A stretch of 64,000 nucleotides of DNA from NCBI GenBank assembly GCA_015956445.1, contig WIUZ02000005.1, forward strand, positions 62,001 through 126,000, given 5' to 3'. Shown here piece after piece: positions 54,946 to 63,095 of this stretch. Position numbers and translations under genes: made by a program. Origin of the DNA: Thelephora terrestris (Eukaryota > Basidiomycota > Agaricomycetes > Thelephorales > Thelephoraceae). Below the pieces are notes generated by a model. That model did no database searches. It saw only the letters and a list, made by a program, of their open reading frames with translations, and was not told the DNA's origin. Position 1 is the first letter of the stretch, and every line of letters begins with the position of its first letter.

Positions 54946-55740
54946 CTACCAGTGGCCATCGTGCAAATACCTACAACCAGTTTGTCGGCCAGAATAACAC
55001 AACCAGTTGGCGCGGTTATTGCAGATTTTACAAACAATGGGGACCACCACTAGTGGGGCGGCGGCCAACAGTCCTGGGCTTCGTTGGCCGAGGGGTGGGA
55101 CGTTGACGTCCATTACCTCTTCCATGGTAGGCACGTTGTCGGGCACCGGTAGCTCGATAGTACGCCCTAGCCTTGGAGGGCTGGGTTCCGACGGTGGCGT
55201 CAACAACGTCTGCAACGGCCCTTCCTTCAGCCTAGGACACTGCTGACAGCCACAAGAACACTCACCATAAGTAGTTGACTCCGTTTTGGCAACGTCTGGG
55301 GCAGTAGATTCGAGAGGGGCGAGGTTTTCAAGGTATGCTACACCTTCGCTTTTTATACCCAAATTTACATTTATTTTCTTTCTGACTTCATCCTCAGGGT
55401 GGTCTGAACCCTTTTCACAAGTTCCCACAGGTTTTGAATCGATAAGGTGGCTGCGGCCCTTATCGTTTGCAAATTTATTCCAACTTTGTGCTTGGGCGCC
55501 AGTCGTTCCAGCGGAGGTCTGTGGGTCTCTTCCGTATTTGGGAAGACCCCAGCGCTTCTCGTCTTGATGCCGGTACCTATCGTTTCGTTCGTCGCCGGAG
55601 TCAGACTCCTCTGACATGCTGTCGTAAGCATTCTTGGTCCGTGGTTTAGTCCTTTCGTGGTAAAGTCCGGTGCATACCCTGAGTTTTCCGTCTTCTAGCT
55701 TATCGACCGTGTACATCCGGACTTTTTCGCCCTTGACCAT
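54946..55740 (-). CDS. Continuation of the long acidic ORF after an in-frame TGA
   Basis: This 264-codon frame lies in the same reading frame as the 724-aa ORF upstream and follows its TGA by two codons (CAC CCC, then ATG GTC AAG). It starts MVKGEKVRMYTVDKLEDG, passes through a charged low-complexity region and a Cys cluster (CSCGCQQC), and ends with ICKIC-like VCKICNNRANWLCYSG and QTGCRYLHDGHW, a compact Cys/His end that could bind zinc. No intron is needed to extend it. It is either a second cistron, the 3' part of one readthrough product, or the second half of a gene broken by a nonsense mutation. I do not recognise the family. Confidence 0.55.
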   Translation of the reverse strand: MVKGEKVRMYTVDKLEDGKLRVCTGLYHERTKPRTKNAYDSMSEESDSGDERNDRYRHQDEKRWGLPKYGRDPQTSAGTTGAQAQSWNKFANDKGRSHLIDSKPVGTCEKGSDHPEDEVRKKINVNLGIKSEGVAYLENLAPLESTAPDVAKTESTTYGECSCGCQQCPRLKEGPLQTLLTPPSEPSPPRLGRTIELPVPDNVPTMEEVMDVNVPPLGQRSPGLLAAAPLVVVPIVCKICNNRANWLCYSGRQTGCRYLHDGHW

Positions 55741-55746
55741 GGGGTG

Positions 55747-57921
55747 TCAGTTCATGTCGTCGATTACGCCCTCGAGTTCTTCCTTCCTTACGGCGTTCCA
55801 TTTTATTTCGTTTCCTCCTTTAGTTTTGGTTGTGGTCTCCGTCGAGAGCACGGTCGCGCCACCTCCAAGATGCACGCCTCTACGGAACACGTACTCATGC
55901 GCTCGCCTAACCTTATTCCTGACAGGCACGTAAATCACGTCACCCGGTTCCGGTTCATCAAGCCTTAACGTCACGTCTCCATGATACACGGTCCTGTTCC
56001 CTGCGGGGCCCTCTATCACTAATGTCACGTCAGACGCGTGTAGGTGTCGCTGACCTAGATCTTCGTCCTGTGCGAAAATCACCATCTCCTTCAACGCCAA
56101 CAGTCCTCGCGGACGATATCCCGGTTCCGGTAAGTACCTTAGTGTTACTCGTTGTCTTGGCGTACTGATCCGATTTTGCAGGGGACCATCCTCTTCGTTG
56201 TAGATTGCTCCTTCCCCTATGCTTCCATCTTCGGTACGGTCAGAAGCAGGGTCGTCCTCGCTGTCTTCCCATCGTCCGCGACTCCACTTGCTCCGTTCCT
56301 GGTTCCTTGTTCCTGGCGTGGTTACGCGTTCGATCTCATCCCGGATCGACACCATCCTGTCTTTCCTCTCTTCAGACGTTGTTCTGGTTCCGGCTCCACT
56401 TCGTGAAACCAGTCCGTTGTCCTCTGATCCGGACTTATCTTGGTAAGTTCCTTCTTGTCTTATCACCTCTGTCCTGGGCTTATCGTTTCTCAGGGTCTGA
56501 TGCTGTTGCCCGTCGTACAGCCTTGTTACGCCATGGCGTCGTACGGCATTATCGTCCGTGGATTCTTCCGCCGCCGACAACTCTTCGTCGACGTCTCCAG
56601 GTACATCGTACGGCATCCTTCTCTTGTATTCGACCCTGACCTTTTCCTTATTAGATCCATCTACGTCCTTCTCACGGATTCGAAACGAGCTAAGTTCTTC
56701 AGGGTTTCTTTTAGGCTCATTTCCTCGTGTCTCACCATTCCATAGGTTTCGAGCTAATTCCTCCTTTCCCTGAATATCTCCTTTATCGACCACCTCAGGG
56801 TCTTCACCTTTACCCTCTTGGGCCGACACCGGCTTATCTGGTGTGCCTGTTTCGTGGGACACACTTTTCATGGTAAGCTCAGGTCCTTCTCGGTTGTTCT
56901 CCGTACTAATACCGCTTATCGCAGATTCATAGCCATCCGTTTCATCAGGCATTGATCCTTCAAGACTATTTCTGCTGGTTACTAGGCCAAATCCGTCTTC
57001 CTCTTCCACTTCAAGACTCACGGCACGCCTTCGGGCATCTCGGAAGGTTAGTCCTTCCTTATTGGGAAGTCCGAGCCTTTGTAAACTAATGACGTCGTCG
57101 CCATCAATTTCATTAGCCTTCTGGCGTTCCACCAACAGCTTCGGTGTCACGTCATCCATCACTTCATCGTCTTCATCGTCGCCCTCGCTTCCGTCATCCC
57201 ATTCGTTCGACAGGTCAGATTCCGGTATTCGGCACGAGTACGCTGCCGCAGGCCTTTCCTTGTTACGTGTCCTTGTCGTTTCACGCGTCTGCCGTTCCTT
57301 GTGGTGGTACCTTCCTATATACCTTAGATATTCTTCTCCTTGAGCTTTCTCTGTCTGGTAACTAGTCCGGCTCGTCCGTCGTAGCTTAGTCGTCCGAGTT
57401 CTTCTTTTCATGCCTCCGGGTCCTTTCCGCCTTCGGCTAGTAGGTACATCGCTCGGTAATTCTTGTTCGGGTTCGTCGTCCGGTATGTCCAGCATTTGCG
57501 AGGGCTCCGCTTCTCCACTGTCTTGCTCGTCTTCTAAATTAGGCTCTTCCCTGTAGTCATCAATGTCAAACTCCTCTGTTTCTTCCAAGGTGTTGTCATC
57601 GCATAGCCTTCTCCATCGCGCTTCATCATTCTGCTTCTCTTGTTGCATCATTTGCTGAAACTCCTCCCAGTCTTGATCTGTCACTCCCCTTAGCACCTTT
57701 TGTATCAGTGTTTCATGTAGAACCGACCGAACGGTAGACTCCTCAATTTGAGTATTTAACTCTGCCTGATTTCCTGGGTGTTCCGGTCCCTGGGCTTCTT
57801 CTTCTTCCGCTGCTCCAACTTCATACTCGTCCATCCCTTGTTCTTCTTCCTTGTCAGATTCTTCTACTTCTCGTCGCTGTCCTGGTTCTGGTGGATCCAT
57901 TTTGTCACAAACGCGTGACAT
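55747..57921 (-). CDS. Very acidic 724-aa ORF of unknown function, retroelement-associated
   Basis: Open from ATG 57921 (or 57900, MDPPEPGQRR) to TGA at 55747-55749. The first 550 residues are highly charged and disordered (long Glu/Asp runs, RRRKGPGGMKRRTRTTKLRR). The last 150 residues are ordered: RYLPEPGYRPRGLLALKEM, DVTLVIEGPAGNRTVYHGDV, PGDVIYVPVRNKVRRAHEYV and FRRGVHLGGGATVL. The repeated DVTL and the Gly turns suggest a beta-rich domain. No polymerase, nuclease or integrase motif is visible. The TGA separates it from an in-frame continuation. The orientation matches the gag-protease ORF at 60176-62989, so it could be the distal gene of one element in place of pol (inference). Confidence 0.6.
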   Translation of the reverse strand: MSRVCDKMDPPEPGQRREVEESDKEEEQGMDEYEVGAAEEEEAQGPEHPGNQAELNTQIEESTVRSVLHETLIQKVLRGVTDQDWEEFQQMMQQEKQNDEARWRRLCDDNTLEETEEFDIDDYREEPNLEDEQDSGEAEPSQMLDIPDDEPEQELPSDVPTSRRRKGPGGMKRRTRTTKLRRTSRTSYQTEKAQGEEYLRYIGRYHHKERQTRETTRTRNKERPAAAYSCRIPESDLSNEWDDGSEGDDEDDEVMDDVTPKLLVERQKANEIDGDDVISLQRLGLPNKEGLTFRDARRRAVSLEVEEEDGFGLVTSRNSLEGSMPDETDGYESAISGISTENNREGPELTMKSVSHETGTPDKPVSAQEGKGEDPEVVDKGDIQGKEELARNLWNGETRGNEPKRNPEELSSFRIREKDVDGSNKEKVRVEYKRRMPYDVPGDVDEELSAAEESTDDNAVRRHGVTRLYDGQQHQTLRNDKPRTEVIRQEGTYQDKSGSEDNGLVSRSGAGTRTTSEERKDRMVSIRDEIERVTTPGTRNQERSKWSRGRWEDSEDDPASDRTEDGSIGEGAIYNEEDGPLQNRISTPRQRVTLRYLPEPGYRPRGLLALKEMVIFAQDEDLGQRHLHASDVTLVIEGPAGNRTVYHGDVTLRLDEPEPGDVIYVPVRNKVRRAHEYVFRRGVHLGGGATVLSTETTTKTKGGNEIKWNAVRKEELEGVIDDMN

Positions 57922-58173
57922 AGTGGCCAAGATCACACAAATAGTTCAAGACATTGGTCGCATTCGCAGTAATAATAGTACAAAGATAACTAACAAAAAC
58001 TACAGAATCAAACAAGAACAAACAGGTCCACGTCGCAAGCACAGTCCTGAGCAAACGGACAACGATGAGCAAAGTGGTGAGGGTTATGAACACTCTCAGG
58101 ACAGTACGAATATGCTCGCGTTACCGGATCCTGCCAACATTCCCTACATCCCAACACGTCATGATACAAACTA

Positions 58174-58917
58174 TCATGCATCTCCCGCTTCACGTCCGAC
58201 AAGGCTGCGCTCACTAAGGCGAACCCATAGCGGTCTTGGAGACCCGCCACTTCCACCTTCAACTTCATCCGAACCTGACGTGACTTGTCGGAGGGACGAC
58301 AGCGTTGACCAGAACGAGTCATCGGACTCTTGCGGCTCTTCTTCTTCAGGGACCTCTCCACCATCTGACGAACTGGGACAGGACTCCAGGGAGGGGATGG
58401 AGGGAGAGGAACGCCCTGATCCTGGTGGTGGCGAAGGGACGACTGGGGACTTGCAAGGGGGGTCGGTGCAATAAGCCCCATGGCATTGGTGTCCGAAATG
58501 TCGGAAGAGAGATGCCTGAAAAGGTCCCCAATGTTCCAAAGCAAAGTGAGAGAAGTCATCATTCAAGCTGTTCATGATGACGTACATGAGGTCCACACGC
58601 TTTTCCAACTTCGCAATCCTATCCTCCCTCTCCCTCTCCATGGCGTCCAACAAAAGGACGGCTCCAGGATGTCTAGCCTCAACTTGAGGCCTAGCAAGTC
58701 GAGGGTCTTCGTATCCGGCTTGTTCCCAGAATTCAGCGGGAGCATTGTGAGCGGTCAAGAAGTTTACAGCCACCTGATTGTCGTGAGCGATGTTGGCGGG
58801 AGTATCGTATAGGTGTTGTTCCACGTCGAAGGGAGCGTCCGTCTCATAGGACGGAGTGAGGACGAAAGGAGTAGCAGCGGCGTTGAGAGGGGTGTTGCTA
58901 GCGATGAAAGAAGACAT
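58174..58917 (-). CDS. Hypothetical 247-aa ORF with helical N-terminal part
   Basis: Starts at ATG 58917 (MSSFIASNTPLNAAATPFVL); the frame is open further upstream, but only without ATG in good context, and a TATTTAA lies 86 bp upstream. The ordered part includes IAHDNQVAVNFLTAHNAPAE, AVLLLDAMEREREDRIAKLE (a short coiled coil) and EHWGPFQASLFRHF, followed by CHGAYCTDPPC, a Cys/His knuckle-like cluster. The C-terminal third is Ser/Pro/Glu-rich. A plus-strand frame overlaps it in antisense (57851-58474), but that one is low-complexity throughout. I remember similar proteins beside gypsy-like elements in mushrooms, without assigned function. Confidence 0.55.
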   Translation of the reverse strand: MSSFIASNTPLNAAATPFVLTPSYETDAPFDVEQHLYDTPANIAHDNQVAVNFLTAHNAPAEFWEQAGYEDPRLARPQVEARHPGAVLLLDAMEREREDRIAKLEKRVDLMYVIMNSLNDDFSHFALEHWGPFQASLFRHFGHQCHGAYCTDPPCKSPVVPSPPPGSGRSSPSIPSLESCPSSSDGGEVPEEEEPQESDDSFWSTLSSLRQVTSGSDEVEGGSGGSPRPLWVRLSERSLVGREAGDA

Positions 58918-59002
58918 AGTAAGATTGGTTGAGAGTAGGAGTGGTGGGTTTGGTGGGAGTGGAAAGGAAACGATGAGGGAAACGACCATTAACCCCCCTG
59001 AC

Positions 59003-59009
59003 TTAAATA
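59003..59009 (-). promoter_or_regulatory. TATA-like box for the 247-aa ORF
   Basis: TATTTAA on the minus strand lies 86 bp upstream of ATG 58917, with a CT-rich leader between them. This supports the chosen start. Confidence 0.45.
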
Positions 59010-59411
59010 TGTCCTGACTCAAAGGAAAACCGGAAAAGGAAAACAATAACCCATCATCCACCATCGTCCCAATCAGGGTAAATGAACCCTCAGCCCCAAT
59101 CGCGATCCCATCAGTTCAGAGAAATCCCCATTGATCATGGGAAATCCCCACCACGCTTCTATTGCTACCATTGATCCAGAGAAATCCCCGTCATGGGAAA
59201 TCCCCATCACGCTTCTACTGCTACCATGAAACACGAGAAATCCCCGAATGCTTCTATCAACTCGTGCCCCTATTGTTCCCGTATGAGTAATTACCATCTG
59301 TCGTTCTAAGTCCCCTCATTCTGACTCATTTACCCTACCCTAAACTACGCACAGACCATGTTGATTCCTGTTTGACTCGTTGTAGAATAATGACTCCTGT
59401 AGAGAATTGGG

Positions 59412-59490
59412 TATATAAGGAAGAGCGTTCGCTCCTTCTTTTCCCCATTCTCAATCTCTTCTGTACTCCGTTACCCACAACTTGAATAAA
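59412..59490 (+). promoter_or_regulatory. LTR-like TATA and AATAAA cassette
   Basis: TATATAAG at 59412 is followed by a CT-rich stretch and AATAAA at 59485. A TATA box with a polyadenylation signal about 70 bp downstream is the usual R-region layout of an LTR. It drives toward the 207-aa ORF and diverges from the minus-strand 247-aa ORF. No second copy of this LTR-like block was found, so it may be a solo or co-opted LTR. Confidence 0.5.
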
Positions 59491-59564
59491 CAAAGTAAGC
59501 TGAGGAATTCTCCTCACGTCTTACTCTCTCTGACTCATTCAAGCAGGAATCCTCCTGCTAGTGT

Positions 59565-60188
59565 ATGTTCAGTCCCCCCAACCCTTTCCCCTCTACTAGT
59601 CCGGTCCAACGACCAAACGTTCCTGACGCCAGGAGATCTATCTGGGAGTATAAACTCATCAGGAGTCTCCAAGTAAACCGAACAGCCGGTTTACTCACCC
59701 ATTTCCCTTATTATCGACCCTTCGCAGCTCTCGACGCCGGAGTCACTACTCCTCCTTTCCTCTTAGGAGCAGATCACCAATTCCTCTGGAATTCAGATCT
59801 CACGGAAAGCGTCCTTGCGACCGTCTACTTCAGTATCAGTCCCGCCTTTTATTTTCCTTCCCCACGTATTCATCTTACTACTAACATCCATACCCACTCT
59901 CCTGCTATCATCGTTCTCTGGTGGGAGATCCCAACTGAATTACCTTATTCGGTTATAGAATACCTCGTCAACTTCGAACGTCTTAGCGACCAAGACTTCG
60001 AACCCTTTGTGCAACAACTCAGTCAGTTCTGCCAAGACTACCACTCGCCCGTCCACCCGTATCAGACAGAGTCACCCCTCTCCCTTGATATTCCCCCTCT
60101 TCTCGTCTCTACACCCGGAACCCCCTTCAAAACTCGACCCGACACCCCTCACCCATCCGCTAATCCTCTAGCGCCTCACAAACAGTAA
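59565..60188 (+). CDS. Hypothetical 207-aa ORF downstream of the LTR-like cassette
   Basis: Unspliced frame from ATG 59565 to TAA/TAG-type stop at 60186-60188. It has a Pro-rich start (MFSPPNPFPS), an ordered middle with aromatic clusters (SIWEYKLIRSLQ, LTHFPYYRPFAALDAG, FLLGADHQFLW) and IIVLWWEIPTELPYSVIEYL, and a Pro-rich end. No signal peptide and no known motif. It converges on the gag-protease ORF and overlaps its 3' end by 13 bp. The 75-bp distance from the cassette suggests transcription from it. No family is recognised. Confidence 0.5.
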   Translation: MFSPPNPFPSTSPVQRPNVPDARRSIWEYKLIRSLQVNRTAGLLTHFPYYRPFAALDAGVTTPPFLLGADHQFLWNSDLTESVLATVYFSISPAFYFPSPRIHLTTNIHTHSPAIIVLWWEIPTELPYSVIEYLVNFERLSDQDFEPFVQQLSQFCQDYHSPVHPYQTESPLSLDIPPLLVSTPGTPFKTRPDTPHPSANPLAPHKQ

Positions 60189-62989
60189 GCAGGCCTACAA
60201 CCCTGACACATTTCTCCAATTGCCACAGGTGAGTAGGGAAAATCTCTCCCTCTATCTTCTAGGCCCTGGGCTCCAATATGAGCTACGTTGCTTCCTATGT
60301 CGTCATCCTCTTCTTCTTCATCCGTTTCTGGTACTTCCTGTGCTTCCCTAATGGCATAGACTTCGGCCGGACTTTGCTTCCGTTCTGTCTGTGGTGTATT
60401 GGTCCCTTGCCTTTTTAGGTTAGAGATAGGGGTTATGTTGTGCCATCCGTTCTTGGTCCGGAATGCTATTCTTGTTCCCTCATTGTCTTCAATGAGATGA
60501 GCCCGATTCCTACGTCCCCAGGGTCTTCCCAAGAGTAGCTGAAATCCGACTCGAGGATTGACATACAAGTTTCCCCTGGTTAAGATTGGTCCATCATCAG
60601 TTTCAATCGTTATTTCAGCCATTGGTACCATTCCTGCACATCTGGTTAGGTTACCATCAACTGACAATAATTGAATTTGGTGCGGTTCAGCATCTAACCA
60701 AGGTATTCCTGCCTTTTCTGCCAAGTTCTGACTGATGACGTTGAGCTGGGATCCACTGTCAAATATTCCAGTCATCCGTGCTCTTCCTATCCTCACTGGT
60801 ACTTTCAACAAGTCTCCCTTCTCCGTCGTTATCTGGGGTTCCTTTACCTGTTCACTGAGGTAAGCTTCTTCTTCCTCCTCCTCTCCCTCTTCTTCCTCTG
60901 ACATTTCTGCATCAGATGGGTCTGAGTGATCGTCCTCGTAAATCCCAACAAAACCTGTTTTGTCCTGAGCTGGGGCCAAAGCCTCATGCTGTGGTCTCAT
61001 GGCGCTCACTAGGTTTCGTCGCAAGGAAGGCGCATTACTCACAATCTCCTGTACTGTTAGGGTAACTGGGGTGCTCAGAATTTCCTTGGTTATTTCTGAA
61101 CTGTCTCTTCCCACAGGCCCAGTATTAGCGACTTTGATGATGTTGGGTTTAGGTTGATGCGTAGGCTCCTTCCTTGTGCTCTTTATGGGTTTTATGGGGA
61201 TTGTCTTGTCGATGTTCATTGGCACCGCCTGTATGTCAGCTGTCTCCTCAGCTATGCCCTTGTTGATGTTCATGGTTCCCATTCCTTTGGGGTTCCTTCC
61301 TTGGTGGCCATTAGGATTGACGCTTACCTTGATGGGGGCTTCCTTCCTACCCAGACCATTTGCTTTGCCACCCCTGGGGAGTTTCTTCACCCCTTGGGCA
61401 CTGCTAGGTAAGTCTCCCTGGGCTACGTTTTTCCTATGAGCTTTGCTGACCTGTTCTGTCCTTATTGCGCTATAAGCTTGGTAATTTCCTACCTGCCCAG
61501 AGGCCCATCCTAGTTCCTCTTGTGCATCTGTCCCAGTGTCTTCTTCCTCGTATTCTACTTCCATGTAATTACATGCTGCGTCGTCTTCATCATGTTCATA
61601 TGTCCCAATTCGTGTGAAATGAACTTCTGCTACCTCACGCTGGATTGCCTGGACCCAAGTTTCTTCTTGAGCCCGGATTATTCGTGAGCTGTCAGGTCGT
61701 TGGAGTCTTCCACTGTTTGGTTCTCTCACAACTTTCCCTTGCTGGATTAGCTTGTTCACTTCCTCACAATACCTGATATGGTGCCCTGGCTGTCCACAAC
61801 CATAGCAGGTAATACTAATTCCAATTGCATTGGCTCCTGTTCCCAGAGCAAAACTCTTCTGAGGGGGTTTACTTGGTTGCTGAGGATTGGGGTTGGTTCG
61901 TTGTTGGGAAGGGGAATTGAATTGTTGACGGGGAGGGTTGTTGAATCTCTGATGGGGAGGAGGGTCTCTCTGGAATGTTCCACCTTGCCAAGAGGATCTG
62001 CTTGGGCCTTGTTGAACTGGGGCCTCTATTATGCCTTTGAGCTCTGGGTAGTTCCTGACAAGATTGACGTACTTTACTAGGTAGTCTGGTTTGTTGAGTT
62101 TCAGCCCACTCATGCTTTCAACTAGCTTGTTAAGTTCCTTGTCATCTTTCCCTTTGCCCTTCTTGGTCCTGGGAGGTGTCTTGGGTGGGGTGATGGGTGA
62201 CTTCCGTTGTGTAAGGGGTTTTACATCATGGTCTGACTCATCTCCAGAACTGTATCCGTGCTTCTTCTCCTTCTCATCATCATCCTCATCTGAGTCAGAT
62301 TCAGAGTCCGAGGAATCGTACCTAGTCCTTGTAGTGAGATGCTGGTCAAACCTGTTGGGGTTGAGGACTGAGTTAGCCGCCTTCTCTATGTCAGATATTT
62401 CAAATGGGATGGTAACATCCAACTCAGGGTTCACCATCCTCATATGAGATTCTGCCTGTCTTCTGAACAAGGAATTCAGTCCTTCCCAGAAATATCTGCG
62501 AACCTCTCGGTTGGAGATCCTCTTCCTTTCTTTGGCTAGGCCAACCAGCTTCCAGAATTCTAGCTGATATTTCTTAAACTCATCCAAGGTACGCATCTTG
62601 CGTTGTCTCCATTTGGCTGTGAATCCATCGATTTTTCCCATGTTCAGACATACTTCTTTGACTCCAAAGTAGTACTCCAAATCCTTCAAGAGATCGTGGT
62701 AATCTCTCTCAGCATGGGAAGGCAAACTCCGGAGCTTCCGAGCTACCTTATCACTGCAATATCTAATAAGCCCTTGGTACTTTTCTCTGGATGAGGTCAC
62801 TCTGTAACGCTCACAGAGGTGCTCATATGTCTCCAGGAAAGGTTCCAGGCTGTAGGGCTCCCCATCAAAGGTTCGGGGTGCTCTTGATCTGTTGGGGGAG
62901 GGCAGTTCCAAATAGGAACCAGAGTAGTGTCGATCTTCATTCCTGAAGATGGGGGAGTGTTCGTTTTCTGACTCTGATAGACGAGTCAT
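60176..62989 (-). CDS. Ty3/gypsy-type gag-protease polyprotein, 937 aa
   Basis: Intact frame from ATG 62989. Order: a capsid-like gag domain (RTFDGEPYSLEPFLETYEHL, then KVARKLRSLPSHAERDYHDL), a long charged linker, a CCHC zinc knuckle (C395-x2-C398-x4-H403-x4-C408), an acidic and basic linker (residues about 450-710), and a retropepsin-like aspartic protease with catalytic D744-S-G (IFDSGSQLNVIS) and the second hydrophobic segment FQLLLGRPWGRR. Gag forms the particle and the protease matures it. Family members are normally followed by pol (RT, RNase H, integrase). Here the frame stops after RPAYCL and no pol is found downstream. A primer-binding site and LTR edge precede it. No frame disruption is seen. 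Confidence 0.85.
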   Translation of the reverse strand: MTRLSESENEHSPIFRNEDRHYSGSYLELPSPNRSRAPRTFDGEPYSLEPFLETYEHLCERYRVTSSREKYQGLIRYCSDKVARKLRSLPSHAERDYHDLLKDLEYYFGVKEVCLNMGKIDGFTAKWRQRKMRTLDEFKKYQLEFWKLVGLAKERKRISNREVRRYFWEGLNSLFRRQAESHMRMVNPELDVTIPFEISDIEKAANSVLNPNRFDQHLTTRTRYDSSDSESDSDEDDDEKEKKHGYSSGDESDHDVKPLTQRKSPITPPKTPPRTKKGKGKDDKELNKLVESMSGLKLNKPDYLVKYVNLVRNYPELKGIIEAPVQQGPSRSSWQGGTFQRDPPPHQRFNNPPRQQFNSPSQQRTNPNPQQPSKPPQKSFALGTGANAIGISITCYGCGQPGHHIRYCEEVNKLIQQGKVVREPNSGRLQRPDSSRIIRAQEETWVQAIQREVAEVHFTRIGTYEHDEDDAACNYMEVEYEEEDTGTDAQEELGWASGQVGNYQAYSAIRTEQVSKAHRKNVAQGDLPSSAQGVKKLPRGGKANGLGRKEAPIKVSVNPNGHQGRNPKGMGTMNINKGIAEETADIQAVPMNIDKTIPIKPIKSTRKEPTHQPKPNIIKVANTGPVGRDSSEITKEILSTPVTLTVQEIVSNAPSLRRNLVSAMRPQHEALAPAQDKTGFVGIYEDDHSDPSDAEMSEEEEGEEEEEEAYLSEQVKEPQITTEKGDLLKVPVRIGRARMTGIFDSGSQLNVISQNLAEKAGIPWLDAEPHQIQLLSVDGNLTRCAGMVPMAEITIETDDGPILTRGNLYVNPRVGFQLLLGRPWGRRNRAHLIEDNEGTRIAFRTKNGWHNITPISNLKRQGTNTPQTERKQSPAEVYAIREAQEVPETDEEEEDDDIGSNVAHIGAQGLEDRGRDFPYSPVAIGEMCQGCRPAYCL

Positions 62990-63070
62990 ACTGTGAGTGG
63001 GGTGGGGATTAAGGGTAGAAGAGGGTCTAATGGTGAATGAGATGTCCTGGGTGATGTGGGTTTGTTTACT

Positions 63071-63093
63071 GGAATCCCTCGCCGTGGGCTCCA
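63071..63093 (-). other. Primer-binding site of the gag-protease element
   Basis: On the minus strand TGGAGCCCACGGCGAGG begins two bases after the presumed LTR end (CGACA). A TGG start complementary to a tRNA CCA end, next to the LTR and about 80 bp upstream of the gag ATG, is the expected layout. The tRNA used was not identified. Confidence 0.55.
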
Positions 63094-63095
63094 GT

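Noticed and set aside
56152-57365. Several plus-strand ORFs
   Set aside because: They are antisense shadows of the 724-aa minus-strand frame and rich in Ser/Arg/Leu as expected from its acidic codons.
61154-62447. Plus-strand ORFs opposite the gag-protease gene
   Set aside because: Antisense shadows of an intact, motif-bearing minus-strand ORF.
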